From Microbacterium pygmaeum (lineage in GTDB: Bacteria; Actinomycetota; Actinomycetes; Actinomycetales; Microbacteriaceae): DNA of 64,000 bases. The DNA lies in contig NZ_LT629692.1 in NCBI RefSeq assembly GCF_900100885.1, positions 2,976,001 through 3,040,000 on the forward strand, in the 5' to 3' direction. The notes under the pieces were generated by a model. It saw only the letters and a program-made list of their open reading frames with translations, had not been told where the DNA came from and did not search any database. Both the position numbers and the translations under genes were made by a program. Positions within the stretch are counted from its first letter, which is position 1. Each line of letters opens with the position of its first letter. Of this stretch, positions 18,639-27,658 are shown one piece after another.

Positions 18639-19207
18639 TGCGCCGGCTTCGCCCGGCGCGCTCCGCGCACCTCGGTGATCACGTAGTCGATGCCGCTCGC
18701 GATCGTCAGCGCCACAGCGATCGTCATCGTCACGCCGTTGACCCAGAAGATCCAGTCGCCGACCAGCGTCCACAGCGGCAGCAGCGCCAGCGACAGCGCG
18801 ACGGCCTGGGCGAGCGTCTTGAGCTTTCCCATCCAGGCGGCCGCCACCACGTGATCGCTTGCCACCACCAGCCGGTGGACCGTGATGCCGACCTCGCGGA
18901 TCAGGACGATGATCGTGATCCACCAGGGCAGCTCGCCGAGGATCGACAGGCCGATGAAGGCGAAGCCGGTGAGCACCTTGTCCGCGATCGGATCGAGCAG
19001 CTTGCCGAGCTCGGTGACGATCTCGTACCTCCGGGCGATCCAGCCGTCGATGCCGTCCGTCGCGATCGCGACGATGAAGAGCACGGCGGCCCACCATCGC
19101 AGTGCGCCGTCGGCCCCGCCGTCGGCCAGCAGCATCCACAGGAAGACCGGCGCGCACAGGATGCGCACGATCGTGATCGTGTTGGGCAGCTGCCGCGGAA
19201 CCGCCAT
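18635..19207 (-). CDS. pgsA: CDP-diacylglycerol-glycerol-3-phosphate 3-phosphatidyltransferase
   Basis: 190 aa membrane enzyme that makes phosphatidylglycerol phosphate. The CDP-alcohol phosphatidyltransferase motif is complete: Asp54-Gly55, Ala58-Arg59, Gly68, Asp72, Asp76. There are about five membrane segments. Its ATG overlaps the ftsK stop by one base (TGATG), so it is translationally coupled to ftsK and then to cinA. Confidence 0.95.
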   Translation of the reverse strand: MAVPRQLPNTITIVRILCAPVFLWMLLADGGADGALRWWAAVLFIVAIATDGIDGWIARRYEIVTELGKLLDPIADKVLTGFAFIGLSILGELPWWITIIVLIREVGITVHRLVVASDHVVAAAWMGKLKTLAQAVALSLALLPLWTLVGDWIFWVNGVTMTIAVALTIASGIDYVITEVRGARRAKPAQ

Positions 19208-21885
19208 CAGTCGCGCCCCGTCAGGCCCCAGGCGTCCTCATCGGGCGCGTCATCGGCCTCCACGACGGGATATCCCTCGAACTGCTGGTCGATCGGGTCC
19301 GGTGCCGCCGCGGGTGCATCGCCGCCGCGCAGACGCGCGAGCACATCGGGAAGCTGCTCGACGGTGACCAGCACATCGCGTGCCTTCGAGCCCTCGGAGG
19401 GCCCGACGATCTCGCGCGACTCGAGGAGATCCATCAGGCGGCCGGCCTTCGCGAAGCCGACGCGCAGCTTCCGCTGGAGCATGGAGGTCGAGCCGAACTG
19501 CGTCGAGACGATCTGCTCGGCCGCCGCCAGCAGCAGTTCGAGGTCATCGCCGATGTCGGCGTCGACTTCCTTCTTCTCGGCGGCGACGGCGACCTCGCGG
19601 TACTCGGGACGCGCCTGGGCGGTGACGTGCTTGACGACGCGCTCGATCTCCTCCTCGCTGACCCATGCGCCCTGGACGCGGATCGCCTTGGAGGTGCCCA
19701 TCGGCAGGAACAGGCCGTCACCCTGGCCGATCAGGCGGTCGGCGCCGGGCTGGTCGAGGATGACCCGCGAGTCGGTGACGCTCGTCACGGCGAACGCGAG
19801 CCGCGAGGGGACGTTGGCCTTGATCAGGCCGGTGACGACGTCGACGCTCGGTCGCTGGGTGGCAAGAACCAGGTGGATGCCGCTGGCTCGCGCGAGCTGC
19901 GTGATGCGCACGATCGAGTCCTCGACGTCGCGCGGTGCGACCATCATGAGGTCGGCGAGCTCGTCGACGACGACCAGGAGGTAGGGGTAGGGCTTGAGCA
20001 CCCGTTCACTGCCGGGGGGCAGGACGACCTCGCCCGCGACGACCGCGCGGTTGAAGTCGTCGATGTGGCGATAGCCGAACGACGCGAGGTCGTCGTACCG
20101 CATGTCCATCTCCTTCACGACCCACTGCAGCGCTTCCGCCGCCTTCTTGGGGTTCGTGATGATGGGAGTGATCAGGTGCGGCACGCCCGCGTAGGAAGTC
20201 AGCTCGACGCGCTTCGGGTCGATCAGGACCATCCGCACATCGGCGGGCTTGGCCTGCATGAGCAGGCTCGTGATCATGGAGTTCACGAAGCTGGACTTGC
20301 CCGAGCCGGTCGAGCCCGCCACCAGCAGGTGCGGCATCTTCGCGAGGTTGGCGATGACGTAGCCGCCGCCGACGTCCTTGCCGACGCCGATGGTCATCGG
20401 GTGCGTCGCGGCCTGCGCAGCGGGCGAGCGCAGCACATCGCCGAGCGTGACGATCTCACGGTCTGCATTCGGGATCTCGACGCCGATCGCGCTCTTTCCC
20501 GGGATGGGGGCGAGGATGCGCACTTCGTTGGATGCCACGGCATAGGCGATGTTGTTGGTCAAAGCGGTGATGCGCTCGACCTTGACACCGTGGCCGACCT
20601 CGATCTCGTACTGCGTGACCGTCGGGCCGCGGGAGAAGCCGGTGACGCGGGCGTCGACCTGGAACTGCTGCAGCACGCTCGTGATCGCCGCCACGACGCT
20701 GTCGTTGGCCTCCGAGCGGGCCTTGTGCGGTGTGCCTGCGGCGAGCGCATTCACCGACGGCAGACGATACGGCGTGCTCGGTGTGCTGCGAGCACCGTCG
20801 CCGCCGAGCCCGGACAGACCCGGCAGCACGCCGTCATCCACGGGTCCGGTGTCATCGTCGCGGAGTCCCGTGTCCGACCTGCCACCCGGTCGCCCGGCGA
20901 GCAACTGCGGATCGAAGACCTCGGTGAGCGCGTCGGGGCTGGGCGCGACGGGCACCGGCGGCGCGGGTCGCGGGGGGACGGGCTGAAGCGGCTCGATGGC
21001 CTGTTCGAACCCGCCATGGGAGGAGCCCGGCGTGAGCAGCTCGGTGAGATCCTGCGAGCCGATGCCGTCGTCGACGTCCTTCTCACGGCCGGTCTTGTTC
21101 CGTCGCCACCAGGGCAGTGACGGATCGGCGTCCGCGTCATCGGTGTCATCCGCCCCGGCGGCGGGCTCCGGCCGCTGCGGTCGCTCGGCGTCGAACATCC
21201 ACGCGTACAGGTCGCCGAGGCGACGGCCGATGCGGTTCGGGGGCGTCTTGGTCAGGATCAGGACGCTCAGGATGCTCAGCAGGCCCAGCACCACGCCCGC
21301 GCCGACGTCGGTGATCAGCAGCGCGAGCGGTTCGCCGATCATCCAGCCGAAGACGCCCCCGGCATCGCTGAGCGCGGGAAGCCCCTCGTTCGGCTGCGGC
21401 CGACCGCCGCCGATGTGGCAGTATCCCGCGATGGCCAGGATGAACAGGGTGAAGCCGATCCCGATGCGTCCGTTGTCGTGGACCGATGCCGGGTGGCGGA
21501 AGAGCCATCCGGCCAGCAGCAGCAGGAGGACGGGCAGCACGAATGCCACGCGGCCGACGAGGCCGCCGGCGGTGTACGCGCTGATGTTCTGCGCGACCTC
21601 GTTGCCGATGAAGAACCACTCATTGACCGCGCCGGCGATCGCCAGCAGCACGATCAGGAACGGCAGCCCGTCACGACGCTGGTCCTTCTCGAGCGTCTCG
21701 GGACCGAAGGCCCGGAAGAGCCCGCCGGTGCCGTGGGCCAGCCCCATCCAGGCCCGCACGATCAGGGGCGGCTTCTCGTCCTCGCCGACGTATCGCTTCG
21801 GGGTGGGGGCGGGCTTCTTGGCGCGCGAAGATGACGCGTTCGCGGGCGCGCGACCATTCTTGGTCGGGCTTGAGCTCCTGGCCAT
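19207..21885 (-). CDS. ftsK: DNA translocase FtsK/SpoIIIE
   Basis: 892 aa. Pumps chromosome termini through the closing septum. Four N-terminal membrane segments (about 65-185) are followed by a disordered Pro/Asp-rich linker (about 220-370). The RecA-like motor has Walker A AGSTGSGKSS near 525 and Walker B LLVVVDELADLM. A C-terminal gamma winged helix (about 790-860; RKLRVGFAKAGRLMDLLE) reads KOPS-type sequences. The start is preceded by a leaderless -10 element. It heads the ftsK-pgsA-cinA operon. Confidence 0.96.
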   Translation of the reverse strand: MARSSSPTKNGRAPANASSSRAKKPAPTPKRYVGEDEKPPLIVRAWMGLAHGTGGLFRAFGPETLEKDQRRDGLPFLIVLLAIAGAVNEWFFIGNEVAQNISAYTAGGLVGRVAFVLPVLLLLLAGWLFRHPASVHDNGRIGIGFTLFILAIAGYCHIGGGRPQPNEGLPALSDAGGVFGWMIGEPLALLITDVGAGVVLGLLSILSVLILTKTPPNRIGRRLGDLYAWMFDAERPQRPEPAAGADDTDDADADPSLPWWRRNKTGREKDVDDGIGSQDLTELLTPGSSHGGFEQAIEPLQPVPPRPAPPVPVAPSPDALTEVFDPQLLAGRPGGRSDTGLRDDDTGPVDDGVLPGLSGLGGDGARSTPSTPYRLPSVNALAAGTPHKARSEANDSVVAAITSVLQQFQVDARVTGFSRGPTVTQYEIEVGHGVKVERITALTNNIAYAVASNEVRILAPIPGKSAIGVEIPNADREIVTLGDVLRSPAAQAATHPMTIGVGKDVGGGYVIANLAKMPHLLVAGSTGSGKSSFVNSMITSLLMQAKPADVRMVLIDPKRVELTSYAGVPHLITPIITNPKKAAEALQWVVKEMDMRYDDLASFGYRHIDDFNRAVVAGEVVLPPGSERVLKPYPYLLVVVDELADLMMVAPRDVEDSIVRITQLARASGIHLVLATQRPSVDVVTGLIKANVPSRLAFAVTSVTDSRVILDQPGADRLIGQGDGLFLPMGTSKAIRVQGAWVSEEEIERVVKHVTAQARPEYREVAVAAEKKEVDADIGDDLELLLAAAEQIVSTQFGSTSMLQRKLRVGFAKAGRLMDLLESREIVGPSEGSKARDVLVTVEQLPDVLARLRGGDAPAAAPDPIDQQFEGYPVVEADDAPDEDAWGLTGRD

Positions 21886-21891
21886 GCCTTT

Positions 21892-21897
21892 ACGCTA
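21892..21897 (-). promoter_or_regulatory. Leaderless -10 element for ftsK
   Basis: TAGCGT on the minus strand ends six bases before the ftsK ATG; the spacer is AAAGGC. Confidence 0.5.
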
Positions 21898-21956
21898 CGT
21901 CGGATCGCGCCGAATGCACCGGAGCGACGCGGCCGAGGCATCCGCCCCTGACGATC

Positions 21957-22448
21957 TCAGCGGAGGCGCTTGACCATGGTGTCGCGGCCGATTCCGCTCT
22001 GGGTCACGGCGAATCCCTCGCTGCGGTAGAGCGTCGCGGCGAAGTTGCCGCGTTCGACGCTCAGGCTCAGCCGTGCGTAGCCCTCGGTCCGCGCCTGCTG
22101 GGCGAGCGCCTGCAGCAGCGCTCTGCCGACGCCGTGGGCACGCCAGATCGGTCGGACGCCGATGATGAGTTCGGGCACGCCGGTGCCGACGTAGCCGAAG
22201 CCCGGGTCGCTGCGCGGAAGGAGGCGGTACCAGGCGGCGCCGATCGGCTCACCGGCCGCATCCAGCGCGACGTGGCCGGCGTCGCTCGGACGCATCCAGC
22301 CCGCGACGTACCGGCTGTGCTCCGAGGCGGTCAGGACCTGATGCTTCGGGCGGTAGGCGCCAGGCCCCCAGTTCGCGGCCTCGACGACCATGTCGCCGAG
22401 GAAGGCTCCGTCGGCCTGTGCGGCCGGGCGGATGCGAAAGGTTGCCAT
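21957..22448 (-). CDS. GNAT family acetyltransferase
   Basis: 163 aa, single GNAT fold (IRPAAQADGAFLGDMVVEAA at the start; acetyl-CoA loop RAHGVGRALLQAL near 105-117). The substrate is unknown. It has its own promoter, TAAAAT, six bases before the ATG, and is followed by ftsK on the same strand. The IS element begins 28 bases upstream of its start codon and may have separated it from the RNase J gene. Confidence 0.88.
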   Translation of the reverse strand: MATFRIRPAAQADGAFLGDMVVEAANWGPGAYRPKHQVLTASEHSRYVAGWMRPSDAGHVALDAAGEPIGAAWYRLLPRSDPGFGYVGTGVPELIIGVRPIWRAHGVGRALLQALAQQARTEGYARLSLSVERGNFAATLYRSEGFAVTQSGIGRDTMVKRLR

Positions 22449-22454
22449 GCCCGG

Positions 22455-22460
22455 ATTTTA
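22455..22460 (-). promoter_or_regulatory. Leaderless -10 element for the GNAT gene
   Basis: TAAAAT on the minus strand ends six bases before the ATG at 22448. It is one of the most AT-rich hexamers in the region. The -35 region would fall across the left edge of the IS element. Confidence 0.5.
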
Positions 22461-22470
22461 CCGGGCGGGT

Positions 22471-22476
22471 GCTAGG
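22471..22476. repeat. Target-site duplication, distal copy
   Basis: GCTAGG; the matching copy is at 23570-23575. This copy supplies the TAG stop codon (minus strand, 22474-22472) of the transposase. Confidence 0.9.
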
Positions 22477-23473
22477 TGTATTTCCCCGTGACGTTGTGAA
22501 CGCGTTCTGAGGGGGTCTTTCCGCCGATGCCGGTGTGGGGTCTGTGGTGATTGTAGTGATGCAGCCAGGTCTCGTAAGCGGCTTCTCGTTCGGTCTCGCC
22601 GGTATAGGGCTTCGCGTAGGCCCATTCGGTGGCGAGGGTGCGGTTGAAGCGCTCGACTTTCCCGTTGGTCTGCGGCCGATAGGGCTTGGTCCACTTATGT
22701 TTCACGTTCGCGCCCAGCGCGGCCGCGAACGCGTGCGATCGGTAGCAGGCGCCGTTGTCTGTCATCACGGCGGTGACGGTCACGCCGAGGTCGGCGAAGA
22801 ACGCGTTCGCACGGATCCAGAACGCGGCGGCGGTCTCCTTGCGTTCGTCGTCGAGGATCTCCGAGTACGCGACCCTCGAGTGGTCGTCGACGGCGTGGTG
22901 CAAGTATCGGTAACCGCGGGAGCCCGCAGCGCCTTGGCGAGCGGCACGATCTCTCGCGACCCCGGCGTGGCGGTCTTGCGTTGATCCACGCCCGTGGGCC
23001 CGCCACCCGCCGCCGTCAGGGATCCGGCCCTGCTTCTTCACGTCCACGTGCACCAGCTGGCCCGGTGCTGCCACCTCGTAGCGTTTCGGCGGTGGCTTGC
23101 GGACGGAGAGGCCGATGGCTTGGTCGACGGTCACGAGCTTCGGCATCCGATACCGGTCGAGCACCCGGCCGACCGTCGAGCGGTGCAGTCGCAGGTGATA
23201 CGCGATCCGGTGCGGACCCCAGCGGCGGGTGAACCGTAACGACACGATCCGCCGCTCCGTCTTCCGCGGCAACCGGTTCGGCGACGACGTGGGGCGCGAG
23301 CTGCGATCCGTCAACGGCAGACCGGCCCGATACCGGTCCACCCATCGCTTCGCCGTCGCCGGCGAGCACTGGAACCGCTCCGCCGCCCGCCGCAACGACC
23401 AGCCCCGATCCACGACGAGAACAACCAAACGACGACGCCCCATCGGCGTCAAGGGCGCGTTAGCGTGAGTCAC
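22472..23473 (-). CDS. IS481 family transposase
   Basis: 333 aa. An N-terminal helix-turn-helix (about 15-60; WSLRRAAERFQCSPATAKRW) is followed by an rve/DDE integrase core: Asp in HVDVKKQG, Asp in MTDNGACY and Glu in NGKVERFNRTL. The GTG at 23473 has GGAGG in front and fits the family start VTHANAPLT; the frame is open to 23512. The coding region runs through the left inverted repeat, and its TAG stop lies outside the element in the duplicated target. The frame is intact. Confidence 0.94.
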   Translation of the reverse strand: MTHANAPLTPMGRRRLVVLVVDRGWSLRRAAERFQCSPATAKRWVDRYRAGLPLTDRSSRPTSSPNRLPRKTERRIVSLRFTRRWGPHRIAYHLRLHRSTVGRVLDRYRMPKLVTVDQAIGLSVRKPPPKRYEVAAPGQLVHVDVKKQGRIPDGGGWRAHGRGSTQDRHAGVARDRAARQGAAGSRGYRYLHHAVDDHSRVAYSEILDDERKETAAAFWIRANAFFADLGVTVTAVMTDNGACYRSHAFAAALGANVKHKWTKPYRPQTNGKVERFNRTLATEWAYAKPYTGETEREAAYETWLHHYNHHRPHTGIGGKTPSERVHNVTGKYT

Positions 23474-23569
23474 GAAGACCTCCGTGGTCAGGATGCGAGT
23501 GTGGTAACCCACATCCTTCCCGGAGGTCTTCGCCTACCTCACCCGTTCACAACGTCACGGGGAAATACA
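22477..23569 (-). mobile_element. Complete IS481-type insertion sequence
   Basis: 1093 bp. The ends are perfect 26-bp inverted repeats (22477-22502 and 23544-23569, starting TGTATTTCCCCGTGAC). The target duplication is GCTAGG (22471-22476 and 23570-23575), which fits the NCTAGN target described for IS481 of Bordetella. One transposase gene fills the element. Intact ends, an exact duplication and an open transposase frame indicate a recent, possibly active insertion. Confidence 0.95.
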
Positions 23570-23575
23570 GCTAGG
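23570..23575. repeat. Target-site duplication, RNase J copy
   Basis: GCTAGG. The original TAG stop of the RNase J gene (minus strand, 23573-23571) lies inside it, so the insertion left that protein unchanged. Confidence 0.9.
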
Positions 23576-25247
23576 CCTCGATGACCAGCGGGACGATCAT
23601 CGGGCGGCGGCGCAGCTGCTGGTTGACCCAGCGTCCGATCACGCGTCGGACGACCTGCGACAGCGCGTGCGTGTCGCGGACTCCCGCCTGGGCGGACTCC
23701 GCGAGCGCGGCGGCGATCTTGGGCTTCACACTGTCGAAGACCGTGTCGTCCTCGGCGAAGCCGCGGGCGTGGATCTCCGGGCCGGTGATGATCCGGCCGG
23801 TCGCGGCGTCCACGACGACGATCACCGAGATGAAGCCCTCCTCGCCGAGGATCCGTCGATCCTTCAGGTCGGCTTCGGTGATCTCGCCCACCGTGGAGCC
23901 GTCGACGTAGACGAACCCGAGGTCGAGCTGACCCACCACGCTCGCGACGCCGTTCTTCAGGTCGATGATGGTGCCGTTCTCCCCGATGATCGTGTTCCCC
24001 TCGGGGACGCCGGTGTCCTGGGCGAGCTTCGCGTTGGCGATCAGATGCCGGTACTCGCCGTGGACCGGCAGCACGTTCTTCGGCTTGAGGATGTTGTAGC
24101 AGTAGAGCAGCTCGCCCGCGGCGGCGTGTCCCGAGACGTGGACCTTCGCGTTGCCCTTGTGGACCACGGTCGCGCCGAGCTTGGTGAGCCCGTCGATGAC
24201 GCGGTACACGGCGTTCTCGTTGCCCGGGATCAGGCTCGAGGCGAGGATCACCGTGTCGCCCTCCCCCACCTCGATCGCGTGCTCGTGGTTGGCCATGCGG
24301 GAAAGCACCGCCATGGGCTCGCCCTGCGAGCCGGTCGACATGTAGACGATCTGGTCGTCCGGGAGGTTCTGGGCCTTCTTGTAGTCGATGAGCACGCCGT
24401 CCGGAACATGCAGGTAGCCGAGGTCCTCGGCGATCGTCATGTTTCGGACCATGCTGCGCCCGAGCAGGGCGACACGGCGACCGTGCGCCGCCGCAGCATC
24501 CAGCACCTGCTGCACCCGGTGCACGTGGCTGGAGAAGCTCGCGACGATCACGCGCCGCGGAGCTTTGCCGATCACCTGGTCGAGCACGGGCCCGATGCTG
24601 CGCTCGAGCGGGGTGAATCCGGGGACGTCCGCGTTCGTGGAGTCGACGAGGAACAGGTCCACGCCCTCTTCACCCAGTCGCGCGAAGGCGCGCAGGTCGG
24701 TGAGGCGGCCATCTAGCGGCAGCTGATCCATCTTGAAGTCGCCGGTCGCGAGCACGAGGCCGGCGGGCGTGCGGATCGCGACGGCGAGCGCGTCGGGGAT
24801 GGAGTGGTTCACCGCGATGAATTCGAGGTCGAACGGGCCGAGCTTCTCGTGCTGCCCTTCGGCGACCGTCAGCGTGTACGCCTTGATGCGGTGCTCTTTG
24901 AGCTTCGCCTCGATGAGCGCGAGGGTCAGCCCGGAGCCGATCAGGGGGATGTCCTGCTTGAGCTTGAGCAGGTAGGGCACGGCACCGATGTGGTCCTCGT
25001 GGCCGTGCGTGAGCACGATGCCGACCACGTCGTCGAGCCGGTTCTTGATCGGCTCGAAGTCCGGCAGGATCAGGTCGACACCGGGCTGGTGCTCCTCGGG
25101 GAAGAGCACGCCGCAGTCGACGATCAGGAGCTTCCCGTCGTACTCGAAGACGGTCATGTTGCGGCCGACCTCACCGAGACCACCCAGGGGTGTCACCCGC
25201 AGGGTGCCGGGCTCGAGCGTGGGCGCGTCGTACACGGTGCTGGACAT
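23571..25247 (-). CDS. rnj: Ribonuclease J
   Basis: 558 aa. 5'-3' exo- and endoribonuclease in RNA maturation and decay. The metallo-beta-lactamase motif is THGHEDHIGAVPYLL near 80-95, followed by beta-CASP and the C-terminal dimerisation domain. GGAGGAAGG precedes the ATG. The IS element is inserted immediately at its stop codon, and the terminator or downstream partner that normally follows is now displaced; read-through into the transposase is possible because both lie on the same strand. Confidence 0.95.
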   Translation of the reverse strand: MSSTVYDAPTLEPGTLRVTPLGGLGEVGRNMTVFEYDGKLLIVDCGVLFPEEHQPGVDLILPDFEPIKNRLDDVVGIVLTHGHEDHIGAVPYLLKLKQDIPLIGSGLTLALIEAKLKEHRIKAYTLTVAEGQHEKLGPFDLEFIAVNHSIPDALAVAIRTPAGLVLATGDFKMDQLPLDGRLTDLRAFARLGEEGVDLFLVDSTNADVPGFTPLERSIGPVLDQVIGKAPRRVIVASFSSHVHRVQQVLDAAAAHGRRVALLGRSMVRNMTIAEDLGYLHVPDGVLIDYKKAQNLPDDQIVYMSTGSQGEPMAVLSRMANHEHAIEVGEGDTVILASSLIPGNENAVYRVIDGLTKLGATVVHKGNAKVHVSGHAAAGELLYCYNILKPKNVLPVHGEYRHLIANAKLAQDTGVPEGNTIIGENGTIIDLKNGVASVVGQLDLGFVYVDGSTVGEITEADLKDRRILGEEGFISVIVVVDAATGRIITGPEIHARGFAEDDTVFDSVKPKIAAALAESAQAGVRDTHALSQVVRRVIGRWVNQQLRRRPMIVPLVIEA

Positions 25248-25317
25248 CAGTCACCTTCCTCCGGATGCCTCGGCATCCGCATTCGCGCGCGCTCCGCTCA
25301 GTGGCGGGCGCGCCGCA

Positions 25318-26295
25318 TCATCGTGTCGTTCCTGAGACCTTGGGGAGGGCGCCGCCAGCGGCGGCGTTGCGGTCGGGACGGAAGTTGGAGAAGTCCACGC
25401 CGGGCACGTCGCGCACCAGCGCGAGCTCGTCCTCGATCTTGGCCGCTTCCCACTCCTCCGGGCCCACGAGGGGCAGGCGCACCCGAGGGCTGCCGATGCG
25501 CCCGAGCCCGTGGAGGATGTACTTGGCCGAGACGGTGCCCGGCACGTGGGTCATGACGGCGCGTACGAGCGGCTCGAGCTGCCGGTGCGCGGTGGTCGCG
25601 GCGGTCAGATCGCCCCGGTTCACGGCATCGACGATCACGCGGTACGGCTGCGCAGCGATGTTCGCGGTCACCCCGATCAGGCCCGTTGCGCCGATCGAGA
25701 GGTGCGGCAGCACGTTCGCGTCGTCGCCCGAGAAGTACATCAGGTCGGTCTGATTGAGGACCCGGCTGACTTCGCTGAAGTCGCCCTTCGCGTCCTTGAT
25801 CGCCAGCACGTTGGGGTGCTTGGCGATGCGCAGGATCGTCTCGTACTGGATCGGCACGCCGGTGCGCCCTGGAATGTCGTAGAGGATGACCGGCAGATCG
25901 GTCGCATCGGCGACGAGGCGGAAGTGCGTGAGGACCCCGGCCTGGGTCGGCTTGTTGTAGTACGGCGTGACGATCATGATGCCGTCGGCGCCGACCTTCT
26001 CACTGGCCTTGTAGAGCTCGATCGCGTGCGCGGTCTCGTTGGATCCGCCGCCGGTGATGATCTTGGCGCGCGCTGCCGCCACGTCCTTGCCGACCTCGAC
26101 GAGGCGGATCTTCTCCGCGTCGGTCAGGGTGCTGGTCTCACCGGTGGTGCCCGTGACCACGATGCCGTCGGCTCCGTCGGTGATGACGTCGTCGATGTGC
26201 TTCTCGACCGCGGGCCAATCGACCTCGCCGTCGGCCGTCATCGGGGTGACGAGCGCGACCAGAACCTGGCCGAAGGGGTTGCCCGTGTGCGTCAT
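25318..26295 (-). CDS. dapA: 4-hydroxy-tetrahydrodipicolinate synthase
   Basis: 325 aa. Condenses pyruvate with aspartate semialdehyde, the first step of the diaminopimelate branch. The Schiff-base lysine is Lys167 (LAIKDAKGD), Tyr139 lies in ILYDIPGR, and the TGTTGE motif is present. The upstream gene in this direction has its own promoter, and TAGCCT ends six bases before the dapA ATG, so it is probably leaderless. It lies upstream of rnj with a 70-base gap, the dapA-rnj order common in actinobacteria. Confidence 0.95.
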   Translation of the reverse strand: MTHTGNPFGQVLVALVTPMTADGEVDWPAVEKHIDDVITDGADGIVVTGTTGETSTLTDAEKIRLVEVGKDVAAARAKIITGGGSNETAHAIELYKASEKVGADGIMIVTPYYNKPTQAGVLTHFRLVADATDLPVILYDIPGRTGVPIQYETILRIAKHPNVLAIKDAKGDFSEVSRVLNQTDLMYFSGDDANVLPHLSIGATGLIGVTANIAAQPYRVIVDAVNRGDLTAATTAHRQLEPLVRAVMTHVPGTVSAKYILHGLGRIGSPRVRLPLVGPEEWEAAKIEDELALVRDVPGVDFSNFRPDRNAAAGGALPKVSGTTR

Positions 26296-26301
26296 GCTCT
26301 C

Positions 26302-26307
26302 AGGCTA
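26302..26307 (-). promoter_or_regulatory. Leaderless -10 element for dapA
   Basis: TAGCCT on the minus strand ends six bases before the dapA ATG; the spacer is GAGAGC. Confidence 0.5.
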
Positions 26308-26331
26308 TCGGCTCGGCGCGGACGCCGCCGG

Positions 26332-27096
26332 TCAGCGACCGCGCGTGCCGACGCCGGCCAGGATCCCGGCAGGCACGAATCGGATGAGGGCGACGATCAG
26401 GCGGTACCGGAGCGACGGGACCGAGACCGCCTTGCCGCGCGCGATGTCGCGCAGCGAATCGGAGACGACGTCGCGGGCCTGCAGCCACATCCAGTCGGGC
26501 ACGCCTTCCTGACCCGGCGCCAGCCCCATCCGCTCGTGGAAGTTCGTGTGCGTGAAGCCCGGGCAGACCGCCGTCACCGTGACGCCGCGCGGCGCGTAGC
26601 GCCCGTTCGCCCACCGGCTGAAGCTGATCAGCCATCCTTTGCAGGCGCCGTACGTCGATCTCGGAATGAAGCCCGCGACCGAGGCCACGTTCACGATCCG
26701 GCCGCTGCCCCGGCGCAGCATCGGCTCGAGCACCGCGTGGGTGAGCCGCATCGGCACTTCAATGTGCAGATCGAGGTGGCGCACCTCGTCCTCGATGTCG
26801 TTCCGCTCGAACTCGAGCGCCAGCCCGAAACCGGCGTTGTTGACGAGCATGTCGATCGGCCGATCGGGATCGGTCAGGCGTCGCACGACCTTTTCGAGGG
26901 TCCGTCGGGCGAGCAGATCCGCCGTGAGGACCTCGACGTCCACGCGCCACCGATCCTGGATCGAGCGGGCGAGCATCTCCAGCGCGTCCTTATCGCGGGC
27001 GACGAGCACGAGATCGGTCCCGCGCGCCGCCAGCTGACGGGCGTACTCGGCTCCGAGTCCGGAGCTGGCTCCGGTGATCACTGCGGTTCTGGCCAT
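26332..27096 (-). CDS. Short-chain dehydrogenase/reductase
   Basis: 254 aa. Classical SDR with the NADP loop TGASSGLG at about 7-14, NNAG, the catalytic Ser in NVASVAGF and Tyr-x-x-x-Lys in STYGACKGW. The group (DltE/YqjQ-like, C-terminal RYRLIVALIRFVPAGI) is common in actinobacteria. The substrate is unknown. It lies ten bases after folA on the same strand but has TAGGCT seven bases before its own ATG. Confidence 0.9.
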   Translation of the reverse strand: MARTAVITGASSGLGAEYARQLAARGTDLVLVARDKDALEMLARSIQDRWRVDVEVLTADLLARRTLEKVVRRLTDPDRPIDMLVNNAGFGLALEFERNDIEDEVRHLDLHIEVPMRLTHAVLEPMLRRGSGRIVNVASVAGFIPRSTYGACKGWLISFSRWANGRYAPRGVTVTAVCPGFTHTNFHERMGLAPGQEGVPDWMWLQARDVVSDSLRDIARGKAVSVPSLRYRLIVALIRFVPAGILAGVGTRGR

Positions 27097-27103
27097 GCCG
27101 ACG

Positions 27104-27109
27104 AGCCTA
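27104..27109 (-). promoter_or_regulatory. Leaderless -10 element for the SDR gene
   Basis: TAGGCT on the minus strand ends seven bases before the ATG at 27096 and overlaps the folA stop region. Confidence 0.4.
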
Positions 27110-27658
27110 GGCGGGCGGCATCCGCTCGTATCGCACGAACCGGTAGCGGATGCCGGAACGCGACGTGTCCCACCCGTCGCCGGGCTCCATCGGGCTCGAC
27201 GCGAAGACGGCCGGATCGATCCGCGGTGCGCGCACGTCGCCGTCTTCTGCGGCGAAGCCTCCGGGGTGCTGCAGCTGTGTCACCTCCAGGACGTCCGCAC
27301 GATCGAGGACCTCGCCGAAGATCGCACCTCCGCCGATGACCCAGATGGTCTCCGGCCGGTCGCGCGCAGCCAGCAGGAGGGCCTGCTCGATCGAGTGCGT
27401 GGCCTCGGCACCGGGTGCCGACCAATCGGCCTGCCGGGTGACGACGATGTTGCGCCTGCCCGGCAGCGGACGATACTCGGCACCGAGCGAGTCCCAGGTC
27501 GCGCGCCCCATGACCACCGGCGAGCCGAGGGTGATCGCCTTGAAGTGCGCGAGGTCTTCGGGCACGTGCCAGGGCATGCCGCCGTCGCGCCCGATCACGC
27601 CGCCCTCGGCCTGCGCCCAGATCAGACCGATCCGCGCGTCGATCGGCGACCGGGTCAT
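27107..27658 (-). CDS. folA: Dihydrofolate reductase
   Basis: 183 aa. Reduces dihydrofolate to tetrahydrofolate, regenerating the cofactor spent by ThyA. The conserved block GVIGRDGGMPWHVPEDLAHF (about 19-38), the NADPH motif VVMGRATWDSL and IWVIGGGAIF are present. Its start overlaps the thyA stop by four bases, so the two enzymes of the thymidylate cycle are translationally coupled. Confidence 0.96.
   Translation of the reverse strand: MTRSPIDARIGLIWAQAEGGVIGRDGGMPWHVPEDLAHFKAITLGSPVVMGRATWDSLGAEYRPLPGRRNIVVTRQADWSAPGAEATHSIEQALLLAARDRPETIWVIGGGAIFGEVLDRADVLEVTQLQHPGGFAAEDGDVRAPRIDPAVFASSPMEPGDGWDTSRSGIRYRFVRYERMPPA

Noticed and set aside
18141..19157. CinA fused to an N-terminal extension through pgsA
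   Set aside because: The extension is pgsA read out of frame; the GTGA overlap at 18635-18638 gives a normal start.
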